Positions 1 through 8,251 of a stretch of 64,000 bases of DNA are shown here, in pieces. This DNA is from Planctomycetota bacterium (lineage in GTDB: Bacteria > Planctomycetota > Phycisphaerae > Phycisphaerales > UBA1924), in contig JAEYUO010000072.1 in assembly GCA_023432465.1 (NCBI GenBank), positions 1 through 64,000 of the forward strand, written 5' to 3'. Within the stretch, counting starts at the first letter, position 1, and every line of letters starts with the position of its first letter. The translations under genes and the position numbers were made by a program. The notes under the pieces were generated by a model, which was not told the origin of the DNA, searched no databases, and saw nothing but the letters and a program-made list of their open reading frames with translations.

Positions 1-8
1 TCTTCGCC

Positions 9-28
9 GGGGGGGGGGGGGGGGGGGG
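9..28. repeat. 20-base G homopolymer
   Basis: Twenty consecutive G bases lie at the extreme left of the window, upstream of the first gene. No other homopolymer in the window is this long; the next longest are runs of nine. It could be a real G-quadruplex-forming or slippage-prone tract, or a polymerase or assembly artefact at a low-confidence position. Confidence 0.9.
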
Positions 29-165
29 CCAACGCTACACCCGCCGCTCGCCGCTGTCCGCTTGGAGCGAGCCACGGGATCAAACCTGGTCGGGGCGTGA
101 TTCTGGTAGACTCTCCCCAAAGCGATCGACGTTCGGCCCTGCCGCGTGCGATCCGGAGTCCTCGC

Positions 166-492
166 ATGATCAAGTGGAAACGAACCCTTCGCACCGCATC
201 CAGTGAGCGCTTCCTCGCCGTCAATGAGGCCGCGCCCGGTTCGGCCGCCACCGGCAGCGAGGTCGCCGCGGTCGATCTGCACTATTTGGCGGATGGCACC
301 GTCGCGGGCACGGTGATCCTGCTGGAGGGCGTGGGTGAGGATTGGTCCGAGGAGCGAATCCCCGACCTGCTCGCCTCGTTTGATGAAGACTTCCTGCCGG
401 ATGTGGACCTGGCCAAGGGCAACCTGACCTACACCGTGGTCCGGGGCCGTGTGGTGGGGTCGTATGAGGCCGAGCAGGACCAGGGCTCGTAA
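166..492 (+). CDS. Small acidic protein of unknown function
   Basis: A 108-residue protein if translation starts at the ATG that begins MIKWKRTLRT; an upstream in-frame start at 97 would add 23 residues rich in Arg and Ser and looks non-coding. I do not recognise the family. The body is acidic (EDWSEERIPDLLASFDEDF) with alternating hydrophobic positions, suggesting a compact alpha/beta cytoplasmic domain; no signal peptide or membrane segment is seen. It stands alone: the poly-G tract and about 130 bases lie upstream, and the acyl-CoA dehydrogenase gene converges on it 72 bases downstream. Codon use matches the neighbours (mostly G or C in third position), which supports a real gene. No function is proposed. 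Confidence 0.6.
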   Translation: MIKWKRTLRTASSERFLAVNEAAPGSAATGSEVAAVDLHYLADGTVAGTVILLEGVGEDWSEERIPDLLASFDEDFLPDVDLAKGNLTYTVVRGRVVGSYEAEQDQGS

Positions 493-564
493 TCCGCGCA
501 TGCAACAGCCCGCGAGCACAATGGGCTCGGGGCGTTGGATAAGCGATTCGAGACACAGCACCGA

Positions 565-2559
565 TCAGCGTGTGGCCGCGGCCGTCGGACCGGCATGCGC
601 GGGGATGCCATCGCCGGGGAACTGCTTGATGCCATCCTGCTTGGCGGTGCGGCCGGTGCCTTTGGCGGTGGGCGACTTTTCGGGGATGATGAACTGCTCG
701 TTGGGCAGCGACTTGGAGTGGGCCATGGCGGCTTCGGCCGCGGCGAGCATCGAGTCGTCGGCGTTCTCGTAGAGATTGCGGAGGTTGTCGTGGATCTCGA
801 CTTCGGCAAGGTCGAGGAAGTGGATCGCGGCGGTGCGATCCCGATCAAACTCGCTGCCCGGCGTGTTGCCCTTGCCCTGGTGGGCACGCATGTCGGCATC
901 GAGCCGTGAGAGCGTGCAGAGCATCGCGTGCAGCATGATGGCGATGTTGGCGAGCCGGGCCTGCACCGCCTGACGGTCGAGCATCTTGACGTCGTACCGC
1001 TTGCTCATGATCTTGAACTGGTACGACAGCTCCCGGACAAGGCGCGAGGTTCGATCGGCGTGCGGGCGAAGATCGGACACAACGCGATCGACCGGGGGGA
1101 GGGCGCGGCGGATGCCGAGATAGACCTCCAGCCCGAGCGGGATCGCGAGCTTCATGATGCGAGGGTTCAGGCTCGACTTGATCGCCTTGGAGATGAACGC
1201 GCCCAGGGACTCGTCGGGCTCCTTGAGCAGGGCCTGCTTGACACCGAGCATCTGCTCGGCGAGCTGCTTGCCGCCGTAGCCGAAGATGTACGACTGCATG
1301 ACCTCGTTGGCGCCCTCGACGATGAGATTGATGCGGGAGTCGCGGAAGATGCGCTCGATCTCGTTCTCGGTCATGTAGGACTCGCCGCCCATGATCTGCA
1401 GGGCGTCGTTGACGACGCGCCAGCCGAACTCGGAGCAGAAGACCTTGCACATCGCAGTCTCAACCTGGATGTCCTCATCCTTGCGGTCGAGCATGCCGGT
1501 GGTCATGTAGAGCACCGCGTCCATCGCGTAGTCGTACGCGGCCATGCGGGCGATGCGCTGGCGGACGAGCTCCTGCTTGGCGAGCGGCGCGGCGAACTGG
1601 AAGCGGGTGAGGGACCACTTCGTGGCCTGATCGCGCGCGGTGCGTGCGCCGCCGAGCATGCCCGCCGAGAGCGTGCATCGGCCGTAGTTCAGGCACGAGA
1701 GGGCAATCTGCAGTCCGCGGCCTTCCTGACCCAGCAGGTGGTCTTTGGCGACCCGTACGCCGTTGAAGCGGATCCGGGCCTGCCAGGTGCCGCGGATGCC
1801 GCACTTGGAGCGGTTCTTCTGGTAGATGTCAACGCCTTCCATCCACGGGTGCATCACGAGGGCCGAGATCTTGCCCTTGCCGTCGTCCCGCTTCTCGCGG
1901 GCCATGACTGTGAAGAGTCCCGAGAGCGCGCCGGAGGTGGCCCACTTCTTCTCGCCATAGACGAGGTAGTCATCGCCGTCCTTGACAAAGTAGGTCTCGC
2001 AGCCGCCTGCATCGCACCCGACGTTGGGCTCGGAGAGGCAGAACGCGCTGAGCCAGTCCTTGGCGAGGTGAGGGAGCCACTCGCGCTTCTGCTGCTCGTT
2101 GCCGAACAGCATGACCGCCTTGCAGCCGATCGACTGGTGGGCGGAGACCATGACGGCGGTGGAGCCGCAGGAAGCGCCGATGCGTTCGAGCACGCGGTTG
2201 TAGCTGGTGATGCCCATGCCCAGGCCGCCGTGGTCCTTGGGAATGGTCATGCCAAGCACGCCCAGCTCGAAGAGGCGGTCGATGACCCAGCGCGGGATCT
2301 CCTGGTCCTGGTCGATCGCGACCGAAGGGTGCTCGTTGCGGAGGTAGTCATCCAGCCGCGCAAGGAGCTGGTCGCACTCCGCGGCCTCGCGCGGGTCCGT
2401 CTGGGGATACGGGAAGTAGAAGTCCTGCTTGATGTTGCCCCAGAACAGGTTCTTCACCGGGCCCATCTTTGTGGGTTCCGCACCCAGCCACTCTTCCGCC
2501 TGCTCGAGGAGCTTGCGATCAGCGGCGGAGATGCCCTTGAGATTCTTGAGGTCGGCCAT
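565..2559 (-). CDS. Acyl-CoA dehydrogenase, long/very-long-chain type
   Basis: A 664-residue flavoenzyme expected to catalyse the first, FAD-dependent step of fatty-acid beta-oxidation. The N-terminal helical domain (about 75-195) is followed by the middle beta domain with SAFCLSEPNVGCDAGG and WATSGA segments that contact flavin and substrate, then the C-terminal helical domain with QIMGGESYMTENEIERIFRD. The catalytic base is probably Glu415 in VEGANEVMQ. A further C-terminal region of about 200 residues makes the chain as long as VLCAD/ACAD9-type enzymes and longer than the usual 380-residue acyl-CoA dehydrogenases. The start MADLKNLKG was preferred over one 12 codons upstream because the extra residues are proline-rich and atypical. 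A crotonase gene lies 54 bases upstream on the same strand, so the two probably form a beta-oxidation operon. Confidence 0.93.
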   Translation of the reverse strand: MADLKNLKGISAADRKLLEQAEEWLGAEPTKMGPVKNLFWGNIKQDFYFPYPQTDPREAAECDQLLARLDDYLRNEHPSVAIDQDQEIPRWVIDRLFELGVLGMTIPKDHGGLGMGITSYNRVLERIGASCGSTAVMVSAHQSIGCKAVMLFGNEQQKREWLPHLAKDWLSAFCLSEPNVGCDAGGCETYFVKDGDDYLVYGEKKWATSGALSGLFTVMAREKRDDGKGKISALVMHPWMEGVDIYQKNRSKCGIRGTWQARIRFNGVRVAKDHLLGQEGRGLQIALSCLNYGRCTLSAGMLGGARTARDQATKWSLTRFQFAAPLAKQELVRQRIARMAAYDYAMDAVLYMTTGMLDRKDEDIQVETAMCKVFCSEFGWRVVNDALQIMGGESYMTENEIERIFRDSRINLIVEGANEVMQSYIFGYGGKQLAEQMLGVKQALLKEPDESLGAFISKAIKSSLNPRIMKLAIPLGLEVYLGIRRALPPVDRVVSDLRPHADRTSRLVRELSYQFKIMSKRYDVKMLDRQAVQARLANIAIMLHAMLCTLSRLDADMRAHQGKGNTPGSEFDRDRTAAIHFLDLAEVEIHDNLRNLYENADDSMLAAAEAAMAHSKSLPNEQFIIPEKSPTAKGTGRTAKQDGIKQFPGDGIPAHAGPTAAATR

Positions 2560-2613
2560 GGGTGGATTCCAGATGGCCTGAGGCGGAATCGCCACACGGC
2601 CGGATCAGGGGGA

Positions 2614-3516
2614 TTACTTCTGAGCCTTGGCGAAGAACGCTTCGATCGCGGCCTTGCCGGCAGGGGTGGAGCGGAGACGGACGAGTTCCTTGCGTTCGAT
2701 GTCGAGCGCGGCGTGCCAGCCGCTCTCGAGGCCGGCACTGACGGCCGCAAGCACCGCGCGGGCGGGATCGGTGGCAGGGAGGGTTTCCCTGAGCGCGGGG
2801 ATCGCGGCGGCGACGCGGGCCTTGGAGTCTGGGCTGCCAATCCACCGGGACGGTGTGCCACCTCGATGTGGCGTTCCCTTGGCTCGCTGCGCCGTGACCC
2901 ACTGCTTGCAGGTCGGGATGAGGGACTCGGGGGTCTGGGCGACGGCATCGAAGAGCTGTGCCGCGATCGCCTCGTCGTAGGTGAGCGGCTTGCCAAGAGC
3001 GGTGCGAGTGATCGCGTCGGCGGGGTCCATGCGCGCGGGGAGCAGGTTGGTGCCACCCCAACCGGGGCAGATCGACAACCCGGCTTCGGGCAGGCCGATC
3101 GGGTACGGCTTGCCGGAGGGGGAGGGCGCGGCGATCAGTGCGTCACAGTGCATGGCGATTTCGAGTCCGCCTCCCAGGGCCGCGCCGTTGATCGCGGCGA
3201 CGGTGGGGAAGGGCAGGTCGGCGATCATGCCGAAGACCTGCTGCCCATAGGCGAGGTATGCGTCGAGTTCGCGGTCGGGCATCGCCTGGATGGACTTCAG
3301 GTCGGCGCCCGCAACAAACACGCGTTGACTGGCGGAAGCGAGGATCAACCCGGTAGCGGTGGTTCGGACCTGCCGCAACGTTGCCTCGATGCGGCGGATC
3401 AGGGGGTGATCGAGCACGACGACGGCCGAACCGGGTTGTTCAAGACGCACGACCGCGATGCCTGCGAAGGGGCCATCGGAGTCCATCTCGATTGGGAATG
3501 GTTGGTGTTCGGTCAT
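2614..3516 (-). CDS. Enoyl-CoA hydratase/isomerase (crotonase) family protein
   Basis: A 300-residue crotonase-fold protein. FVAGADL and INGAALGGGLEIAMHCD (about 110-125) form the CoA-binding oxyanion-hole region. Glu119 and Glu144 (GLPEAGLSICPGWGG) line up with the two catalytic glutamates of rat enoyl-CoA hydratase, so hydratase activity is plausible. The C-terminal part (about 190-300) is longer than in plain crotonases and recalls the crotonase half of multifunctional FadJ/FadB proteins, but no 3-hydroxyacyl-CoA dehydrogenase domain follows. The start MTEHQPFPIEM was chosen; the frame is open 39 codons further upstream, but that stretch lacks family features. It precedes the acyl-CoA dehydrogenase gene with a 54-base gap, consistent with co-transcription for fatty-acid oxidation. 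Confidence 0.87.
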   Translation of the reverse strand: MTEHQPFPIEMDSDGPFAGIAVVRLEQPGSAVVVLDHPLIRRIEATLRQVRTTATGLILASASQRVFVAGADLKSIQAMPDRELDAYLAYGQQVFGMIADLPFPTVAAINGAALGGGLEIAMHCDALIAAPSPSGKPYPIGLPEAGLSICPGWGGTNLLPARMDPADAITRTALGKPLTYDEAIAAQLFDAVAQTPESLIPTCKQWVTAQRAKGTPHRGGTPSRWIGSPDSKARVAAAIPALRETLPATDPARAVLAAVSAGLESGWHAALDIERKELVRLRSTPAGKAAIEAFFAKAQK

Positions 3517-3657
3517 GGTGGCGGAAGGGGCGTCCCCGGAAAGCGGGTCTGTGCCAATGGTATCAGTACCGCGGAGATCCGCAAGCCGTGGCAGAGACGT
3601 TCGTTCGGACCCTGAGTCTGCATCCGTTGCCATGCCGGGGCGAAATGCACAAGAGGC

Positions 3658-3685
3658 CTGACAGCCTGATCACTTTGGCTATAGT
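3658..3685 (+). promoter_or_regulatory. Sigma-70-type promoter for sdhB
   Basis: CTGACA (3658-3663) and TATAGT (3680-3685) are separated by 16 bases, matching the -35 and -10 consensus at five of six positions each. Transcription would start near 3692, giving a leader of about 42 bases before the sdhB start codon. Read by eye. Confidence 0.55.
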
Positions 3686-3733
3686 CGGCAACGGGGCGGG
3701 AAGGGCGGTGGGCGGATGAGCAAGGACTGAGCG

Positions 3734-4567
3734 ATGTCGCACACGGTCAACGGTCAGACAGGTCACGATCCGCGGCGGGCACCGGTCGCAGGCCGGAAGA
3801 TCCGGGTGCGGATCAATCGGTGCGACGGTCCGGGAAAGCCCTCGCGATGGGAGGAGTTTGAGGCTCCGACCGGGCCGGGCTCAAACGTCATTTCCGTGCT
3901 GCAGTGGATCGCGGCCAACCCGGTGACGGTCGATGGCAAGGCGACGACCCCGGTGGTGTGGGATTCCGGCTGCCTCGAAGAGGTCTGCGGGGCGTGCACG
4001 ATGGTCATCAACGGAAAGGTCCGGCAGTCGTGCTCGTGCCTGATGGATGAGTACGCGCCGAATCCGGGGGACATGATCACGCTCGAACCCATGAGCAAGT
4101 TCCCCGTGATCCGCGATCTCTGGGTGGATCGCTCGCGGATGTTTGCGACGCTCAAGCGGCTGAAGGCGTGGGTCCCGATCGATGGGACGTATCACCTTGG
4201 CTCGGGGCCGAAGGAGACTCCCGAGTCGCAGGAGAAGCGGTATGTCGCTTCGACGTGCATGACGTGCGGGTGCTGTCTCGAGGCGTGTCCGCAGTACAAC
4301 CTTGAGCCCGACGAGTCCAAGTGGGGCTCCTCGTTCGTGGGCGCTTCGGCGATCGGGCAGGCGAATCTCTTCAACACGCACCCAACCGGGGCGGCGATCA
4401 AGGCGGATCGGCTCGATGCGCTCATGGGGCCGGGCGGCGTGTCTGACTGCGGCAACGCACAGAACTGCGTCGAGGTGTGCCCCAAGAACATTCCGCTGAC
4501 CGAGGCGATCGGTTCGATCGGACGGGCGGTGACGGTGCACGCGGTGACGAAGTGGTTCAAGGGCTAG
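3734..4567 (+). CDS. sdhB: Succinate dehydrogenase/fumarate reductase iron-sulfur subunit
   Basis: A 277-residue Fe-S subunit of respiratory complex II, passing electrons from the flavoprotein to quinone on the cytoplasmic face of the membrane. The N-terminal [2Fe-2S] ferredoxin domain has Cys80, Cys85, Cys88 and Cys100 (CLEEVCGACTM). The C-terminal domain has CMTCGCCLEACP (Cys175, 178, 181, 185) and CGNAQNCVEVCPKNIPL (Cys239, 245, 249), the signatures of the [4Fe-4S] and [3Fe-4S] clusters. Length is normal for the Bacillus-like type. Unusually, neither sdhA nor sdhC is adjacent: the upstream crotonase is divergent and the downstream permease is convergent. Its TAG stop shares the sequence CTAG with the TAG of the opposite permease, a 4-base tail-to-tail overlap. 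Confidence 0.95.
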   Translation: MSHTVNGQTGHDPRRAPVAGRKIRVRINRCDGPGKPSRWEEFEAPTGPGSNVISVLQWIAANPVTVDGKATTPVVWDSGCLEEVCGACTMVINGKVRQSCSCLMDEYAPNPGDMITLEPMSKFPVIRDLWVDRSRMFATLKRLKAWVPIDGTYHLGSGPKETPESQEKRYVASTCMTCGCCLEACPQYNLEPDESKWGSSFVGASAIGQANLFNTHPTGAAIKADRLDALMGPGGVSDCGNAQNCVEVCPKNIPLTEAIGSIGRAVTVHAVTKWFKG

Positions 4568-5811
4568 CGACGCCGCGACCGCTTGGGGTCAAGCGCTTCC
4601 CGGAGGGCCTCGCCGACGAAGTTGAGCGCGAGCAGCGTGGAGCCGAGCAGCAGGCAGGGGAACAGCAGCAGCCACCAGTGCGAGCGGTAGGGGTTCAACT
4701 CGGACAACCCCTCCGCCGCGAGATTGCCCCATGATGGCAGTGGGGGGCGCACGCCGATGCCGAGGAAGCTCAGGAAGGACTCCTGAAGGATTGCCTGCGG
4801 GACGGTGAGCGTGGCATAGACCACGATGGGGCCGACCAGATTCGGAAGCAGGTGCCGGACGAAGATGCCGCGAGTGGAGACCCCGCCAGCGCGCGCGGCC
4901 TCGATGAAGGGTTGGGCCTTGAGCGAGAGCACCTGGCCGCGGATGACGCGGGCCATGGTGAGCCACGAGACACCGCCGATCGCCACGACGAGCGTGAGAA
5001 CGGCGATGGCCTGCCGCGCGGCGGGCGAGAGTTCGCGCGACGGGATCTGGATCGCAGCCTCGCGTCGGAGAGCGGCCTCGGCCGACTCCCGTGTCGCGAG
5101 ATCGGAGTGCGCCGCAAGGGCACGCTCGACGTACGCATCACGATCCACGCGTGTCTGCATCTCCGCCGCGGCCTGCCATCGGCCGACTGAGGCGTCGATC
5201 GCCACGGCGAGGAGAACCACCAGCAGGATGTACGGAAGCCCGAAGAGGACATCGACGATGCGCATCATCAGCGCATCGATACGTCCGCCCGCGTACCCGG
5301 AGACGGCTCCGTACAGCGTTCCGACAAGCACCGAGAGAAGAGCAGCGGAGAGGCCGATGGTGAGGGAGATCCCGCCGCCGGTCAGGGACCGGACGAGCAG
5401 ACTCCTGCCCAGAACGTCGGTCCCGAGCAGATAGAAGGGGCGTGCGGCGTTGAGCGTGGAATCGGTGGGCTGCTCGCCAGACTCTGACAACGTGCGGAGG
5501 GCGATCTCGTGCGTGCGACGCTCCGGACCCTCCGGCAAGGTGGTCGGATCAATCGACGCCGAGAGCGTGGGACGAGAAGCCCATCCCGGCGGCATGAGCT
5601 GGGCCAGGCGGTCCTGATACGCGTATCGCGGCGAGCCGTCGACCTCGGCGAGCGTCCACGGGAGCGAGCCCAGGCATGCGACCAGCATGAGCGCAAGGAA
5701 CGCGAGGCCGATGATGCCCATCGGCGATCGCAGCAGCGGGTTGCTCCGCTGGGGTGGAGGCGCGATCAACGCGGGGATGGAGCGAGGTTGGCTCTGCACG
5801 ATGCCCAGCAT
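4564..5811 (-). CDS. OppC/DppC-type ABC transporter permease with loop insertion
   Basis: A 415-residue inner-membrane permease of the peptide/nickel transporter family. TM1 is near residues 30-52 (GIIGLAFLALMLVACLG). The core has YLLGTDVLGRSLLVRSL, TMs through AALLSVLVGTLYGAVSGYAGG and FGLPYILLVVLLAVA, and the cytoplasmic coupling (EAA) loop AARAGGVSTRGIFVRHLLPN. It exceeds the usual 280-300 residues because of an extended first periplasmic loop (about 55-120) and a predicted helical, charged insertion of about 50 residues (VDRDAYVERALAAHSDL...) after TM3. The start MLGIVQSQPRS avoids overlap with the upstream gene. No partner permease, ATPase or binding protein adjoins it; it may work with the transporter at 12.4-18.7 kb. 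That pairing is inference. Confidence 0.88.
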   Translation of the reverse strand: MLGIVQSQPRSIPALIAPPPQRSNPLLRSPMGIIGLAFLALMLVACLGSLPWTLAEVDGSPRYAYQDRLAQLMPPGWASRPTLSASIDPTTLPEGPERRTHEIALRTLSESGEQPTDSTLNAARPFYLLGTDVLGRSLLVRSLTGGGISLTIGLSAALLSVLVGTLYGAVSGYAGGRIDALMMRIVDVLFGLPYILLVVLLAVAIDASVGRWQAAAEMQTRVDRDAYVERALAAHSDLATRESAEAALRREAAIQIPSRELSPAARQAIAVLTLVVAIGGVSWLTMARVIRGQVLSLKAQPFIEAARAGGVSTRGIFVRHLLPNLVGPIVVYATLTVPQAILQESFLSFLGIGVRPPLPSWGNLAAEGLSELNPYRSHWWLLLFPCLLLGSTLLALNFVGEALREALDPKRSRRR

Positions 5812-5833
5812 AGGGCAAAGCGCGGCAGGCTTC

Positions 5834-6673
5834 TCAGGCACACGCGGCAAACCAACGCGCCAGGAACGCGAAGATGTCCGGCACACCTACGCCGGGCGTT
5901 CCATCAAGGTCGGCGCTCGGTTGGCCTGCGAACCACGCGCTCAGGAATGCGAAGATATCGTTCACCGCGACCGTGCCGTTCTGATCGAAGTCGCCGGGGC
6001 AGTAGGGGATCTGCCCCGAGCCGACGAATGTGCCGGAGATGGACAGGCTCCCAAGGTCCGGGTTCGCCGGATCAAGCGGGCCGGAAATGTTGATCGAGCC
6101 GGTGATCGTCGCGGTGCGACCGACGATGGAGATCGTGCCGGGGAGCTCGGAGGCGTTCTGTGAGCCCGTCTCGTCCAGAACCAGTGCGCCGTTGCAGGGC
6201 TGGGGCGGGTTCTGCGACTGGAGAAGTGTGCACACGGTACCTGTAGCGGTGTAGGACGCGTTGCCGCTGGAGTTCGCCGGAACATCGGTGAACGCGAAGC
6301 TGCTCGACGCGATGGGGACGGGGCCCTCGACGATTCCCGGCGCACCGTACTCGACCGCGACGTCGTTCGCATTCACATTGATCGATCCGATCGGGACTCC
6401 GAAGAACGTGTACACGATGTTGAAGTTCAGAGGATTCACAACATTGAGCATGAAGTCGTGGAGCTCGATGCTGGTTGGATTGGCCGCGGCATTCAGCCGG
6501 ATGCGCAGGCTGCCGGAGATCGGGGACGTATCGCTGTCGGACTGCCCCTGCACCGTCAACGTCGCGCTCACGTTCGATTGCGCCTGATTCACGATGATGT
6601 CGAAGGCGGGCTCGGCGAGGGCGGGGGAGGCGAACGCAACGGCGACGATGGCAAGCACTCGGGCGCGCGGCAT
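5834..6673 (-). CDS. Secreted protein with dockerin-like C-terminus
   Basis: A 279-residue exported protein. MPRARVLAIVAVAFASPALA is a clear signal peptide with an Ala-x-Ala cleavage site. The middle is a Ser/Asn/Gly-rich, beta-rich region without recognised domains. The last 55 residues hold two EF-hand-like dockerin repeats, CPGDFDQNGTVAVNDIFAFL and DLDGTPGVGVPDIFAFL, each followed by an aromatic AWF or RWF tail. This ending is shared with the giant protein at 21.8 kb and is known in Phycisphaerae surface proteins, where it probably mediates attachment or sorting (inference). The start is supported by AGGAG nine bases upstream. A possible -10 TATATT lies at 6734-6739, with a run of nine C on the coding strand between it and the ribosome site. 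Confidence 0.75.
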   Translation of the reverse strand: MPRARVLAIVAVAFASPALAEPAFDIIVNQAQSNVSATLTVQGQSDSDTSPISGSLRIRLNAAANPTSIELHDFMLNVVNPLNFNIVYTFFGVPIGSINVNANDVAVEYGAPGIVEGPVPIASSSFAFTDVPANSSGNASYTATGTVCTLLQSQNPPQPCNGALVLDETGSQNASELPGTISIVGRTATITGSINISGPLDPANPDLGSLSISGTFVGSGQIPYCPGDFDQNGTVAVNDIFAFLSAWFAGQPSADLDGTPGVGVPDIFAFLARWFAACA

Positions 6674-6699
6674 GGGGCGATGCTCCTGATCTGAGCGAT

Positions 6700-6708
6700 G
6701 GGGGGGGG
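6700..6708. repeat. Nine-base G/C homopolymer in a leader
   Basis: Nine G on the + strand (nine C in the mRNA sense) lie about 27-35 bases upstream of the start codon of the dockerin-tailed protein and just downstream of its candidate -10 element (TATATT, minus strand, 6734-6739). Such a tract can change length by slippage, but no evidence of variation is available here. Confidence 0.6.
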
Positions 6709-6809
6709 TGTTTCGGCGGGGAAAGACCCGACCAATATACCACAACGTTCCGTTCAAACGCACGAAAACGCGGCACATTACCCAGTTTGACAGTTCGCGG
6801 GCCAGCGGG

Positions 6810-8060
6810 TCAGGGTCGCGACCACGACCGCAGACGCTCTCGGACCTTTGCAGGAGCGACCGGCACACCTGGGGACGGCTGCACGAAGAGATCCGCTCCG
6901 GGCGAAGCGTTCGCAGACTTGACCATGGCGAAGCACACGATGCGGCCGCCCAGCATCGGGCTCACACCAGAGGAAGTGATCGCCCCAACAGGGGGGATGT
7001 TTACGTCGTCGCTTGAGAACACCAGGGAGCCGGTGGAAGGCTGGGCATCCGGGTTGGAGGCCGACTCAAGCAGGTCGAGCCCGACAAGTCGCTGCTTGGG
7101 CTTGCCCAAGGCGTTCATCCGGGCGACGACCTCCTGCCCGAGGTAGCAGCCCTTGGTGAAGCTGACTCTGCTGCCCAGTACCTCGTCGCCGGTTTCGTGT
7201 GGGAGCGAAGTCGGTCCGAAATCGATGTTGTAGAGCGGGGTGCCCGCTTCGATGCGGGCGACATTGAAGGCGTGCCATCCGATGCGCCGGGCGAGCCGGG
7301 GCTGCGAATCCGGCCGCGGCTGAAGGGCTCCGCCGGGCGATGTCGGCGATGGAGGGAGTTCCGAGAGCGCTTCGTATACGGCGGATGCCGCTGCCGCAGC
7401 GCAGAAGATGGAGAGGCCTGGGTCGCCGGTGAGGTCCTGGCGGATGATCGTCGCGGGGATGGCGCCGCGGTCGGTCGAGATGTGAACTGAGCAGGCCTGA
7501 CCGTCCGCCAGTTCAAGAACGGCAGGGCCGGCGATCGCGGAGGCTCGCTGCGCCACGATGGCGAGTGAAGCCGGGCCGTGGATCTGCAGTTGATGCGTGG
7601 TCTCGGTCAGGTCGTCGAACGTCACATCGTCGGCGATCACAAACGCGCCCAGCGTCTCGACCGCGCGTGTGACGGCGTGTGCATCGAGCTCCAGCAAAGT
7701 GGACTGCGACGATCCAAGCTCGGAGAGCTGGTCGGATGCGGACTCGATCACGAGGAGATCGGCATCGATCCGTCCCTTGCGGTTGAGCCAGAAGGCGCGG
7801 CGGGAGTTCCAGGCATTCAGGCCGCGCATGTCGCCGGTGATCATGCGTTGAAGGAACGCGATGCGGTCCGCGCCCGCGAGCCGGACGATGCCCCTGGAGG
7901 GGGTGTCGAGCATCGCGGCGGTGGTCCGGAGCGCGGCGTACTCCAGACCGAAGGGGGCAAAGCTCTCCACGAGCTCGATGCCGGAATCCGCGGGTCCGTA
8001 GGGAAGCAGGCGGGCGCCGGCGGCGATGTGGTGAGCGAGCAGGGGAGAGATCCGCGCCAT
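6810..8060 (-). CDS. ygfZ: Folate-binding YgfZ-family protein
   Basis: A 416-residue protein of the GcvT/YgfZ fold. The diagnostic YgfZ motif KGCYLGQE is at residues 303-310 (FTKGCYLGQEVVARMNALGK), preceded by ARIEAGTPLYNIDFG, which in the family lines the folate site. In characterised homologues YgfZ uses tetrahydrofolate and supports assembly or repair of Fe-S enzymes, including the tRNA methylthiotransferase MiaB, in the cytoplasm. Size is somewhat above E. coli YgfZ (326 residues), owing to insertions around 105-125 and 235-260. The N-terminal segment AALRTTAAMLDTPSRGIVRL matches the GcvT-like domain start. It is followed by the dockerin protein gene on the same strand, with no functional link apparent, and is divergent from the M42 peptidase. 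Confidence 0.9.
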   Translation of the reverse strand: MARISPLLAHHIAAGARLLPYGPADSGIELVESFAPFGLEYAALRTTAAMLDTPSRGIVRLAGADRIAFLQRMITGDMRGLNAWNSRRAFWLNRKGRIDADLLVIESASDQLSELGSSQSTLLELDAHAVTRAVETLGAFVIADDVTFDDLTETTHQLQIHGPASLAIVAQRASAIAGPAVLELADGQACSVHISTDRGAIPATIIRQDLTGDPGLSIFCAAAAASAVYEALSELPPSPTSPGGALQPRPDSQPRLARRIGWHAFNVARIEAGTPLYNIDFGPTSLPHETGDEVLGSRVSFTKGCYLGQEVVARMNALGKPKQRLVGLDLLESASNPDAQPSTGSLVFSSDDVNIPPVGAITSSGVSPMLGGRIVCFAMVKSANASPGADLFVQPSPGVPVAPAKVRERLRSWSRP

Positions 8061-8251
8061 GGGGGGTGGTCGCCGTGAGTGAGAGAGTCGCGATGCACGT
8101 GCTGTGAGCGCAAGGGTAGGTGCGGGTCAGCAAGCCCGGGCATCTGGAAGTGGGCGTCTTGGCGTGCGGAGTGTGGGGGTGATAATCTTGGTGCCGTGAC
8201 TGATCACCATACCTCCCGCGTCTTGACGGACGGGCGGCCAAGGAGTTCTCC

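Noticed and set aside
928..3615. 895-codon open frame on the + strand
   Set aside because: It lies antisense to the acyl-CoA dehydrogenase and crotonase genes, whose motifs are intact. High GC makes long antisense frames common, and the translation has no recognisable domain.
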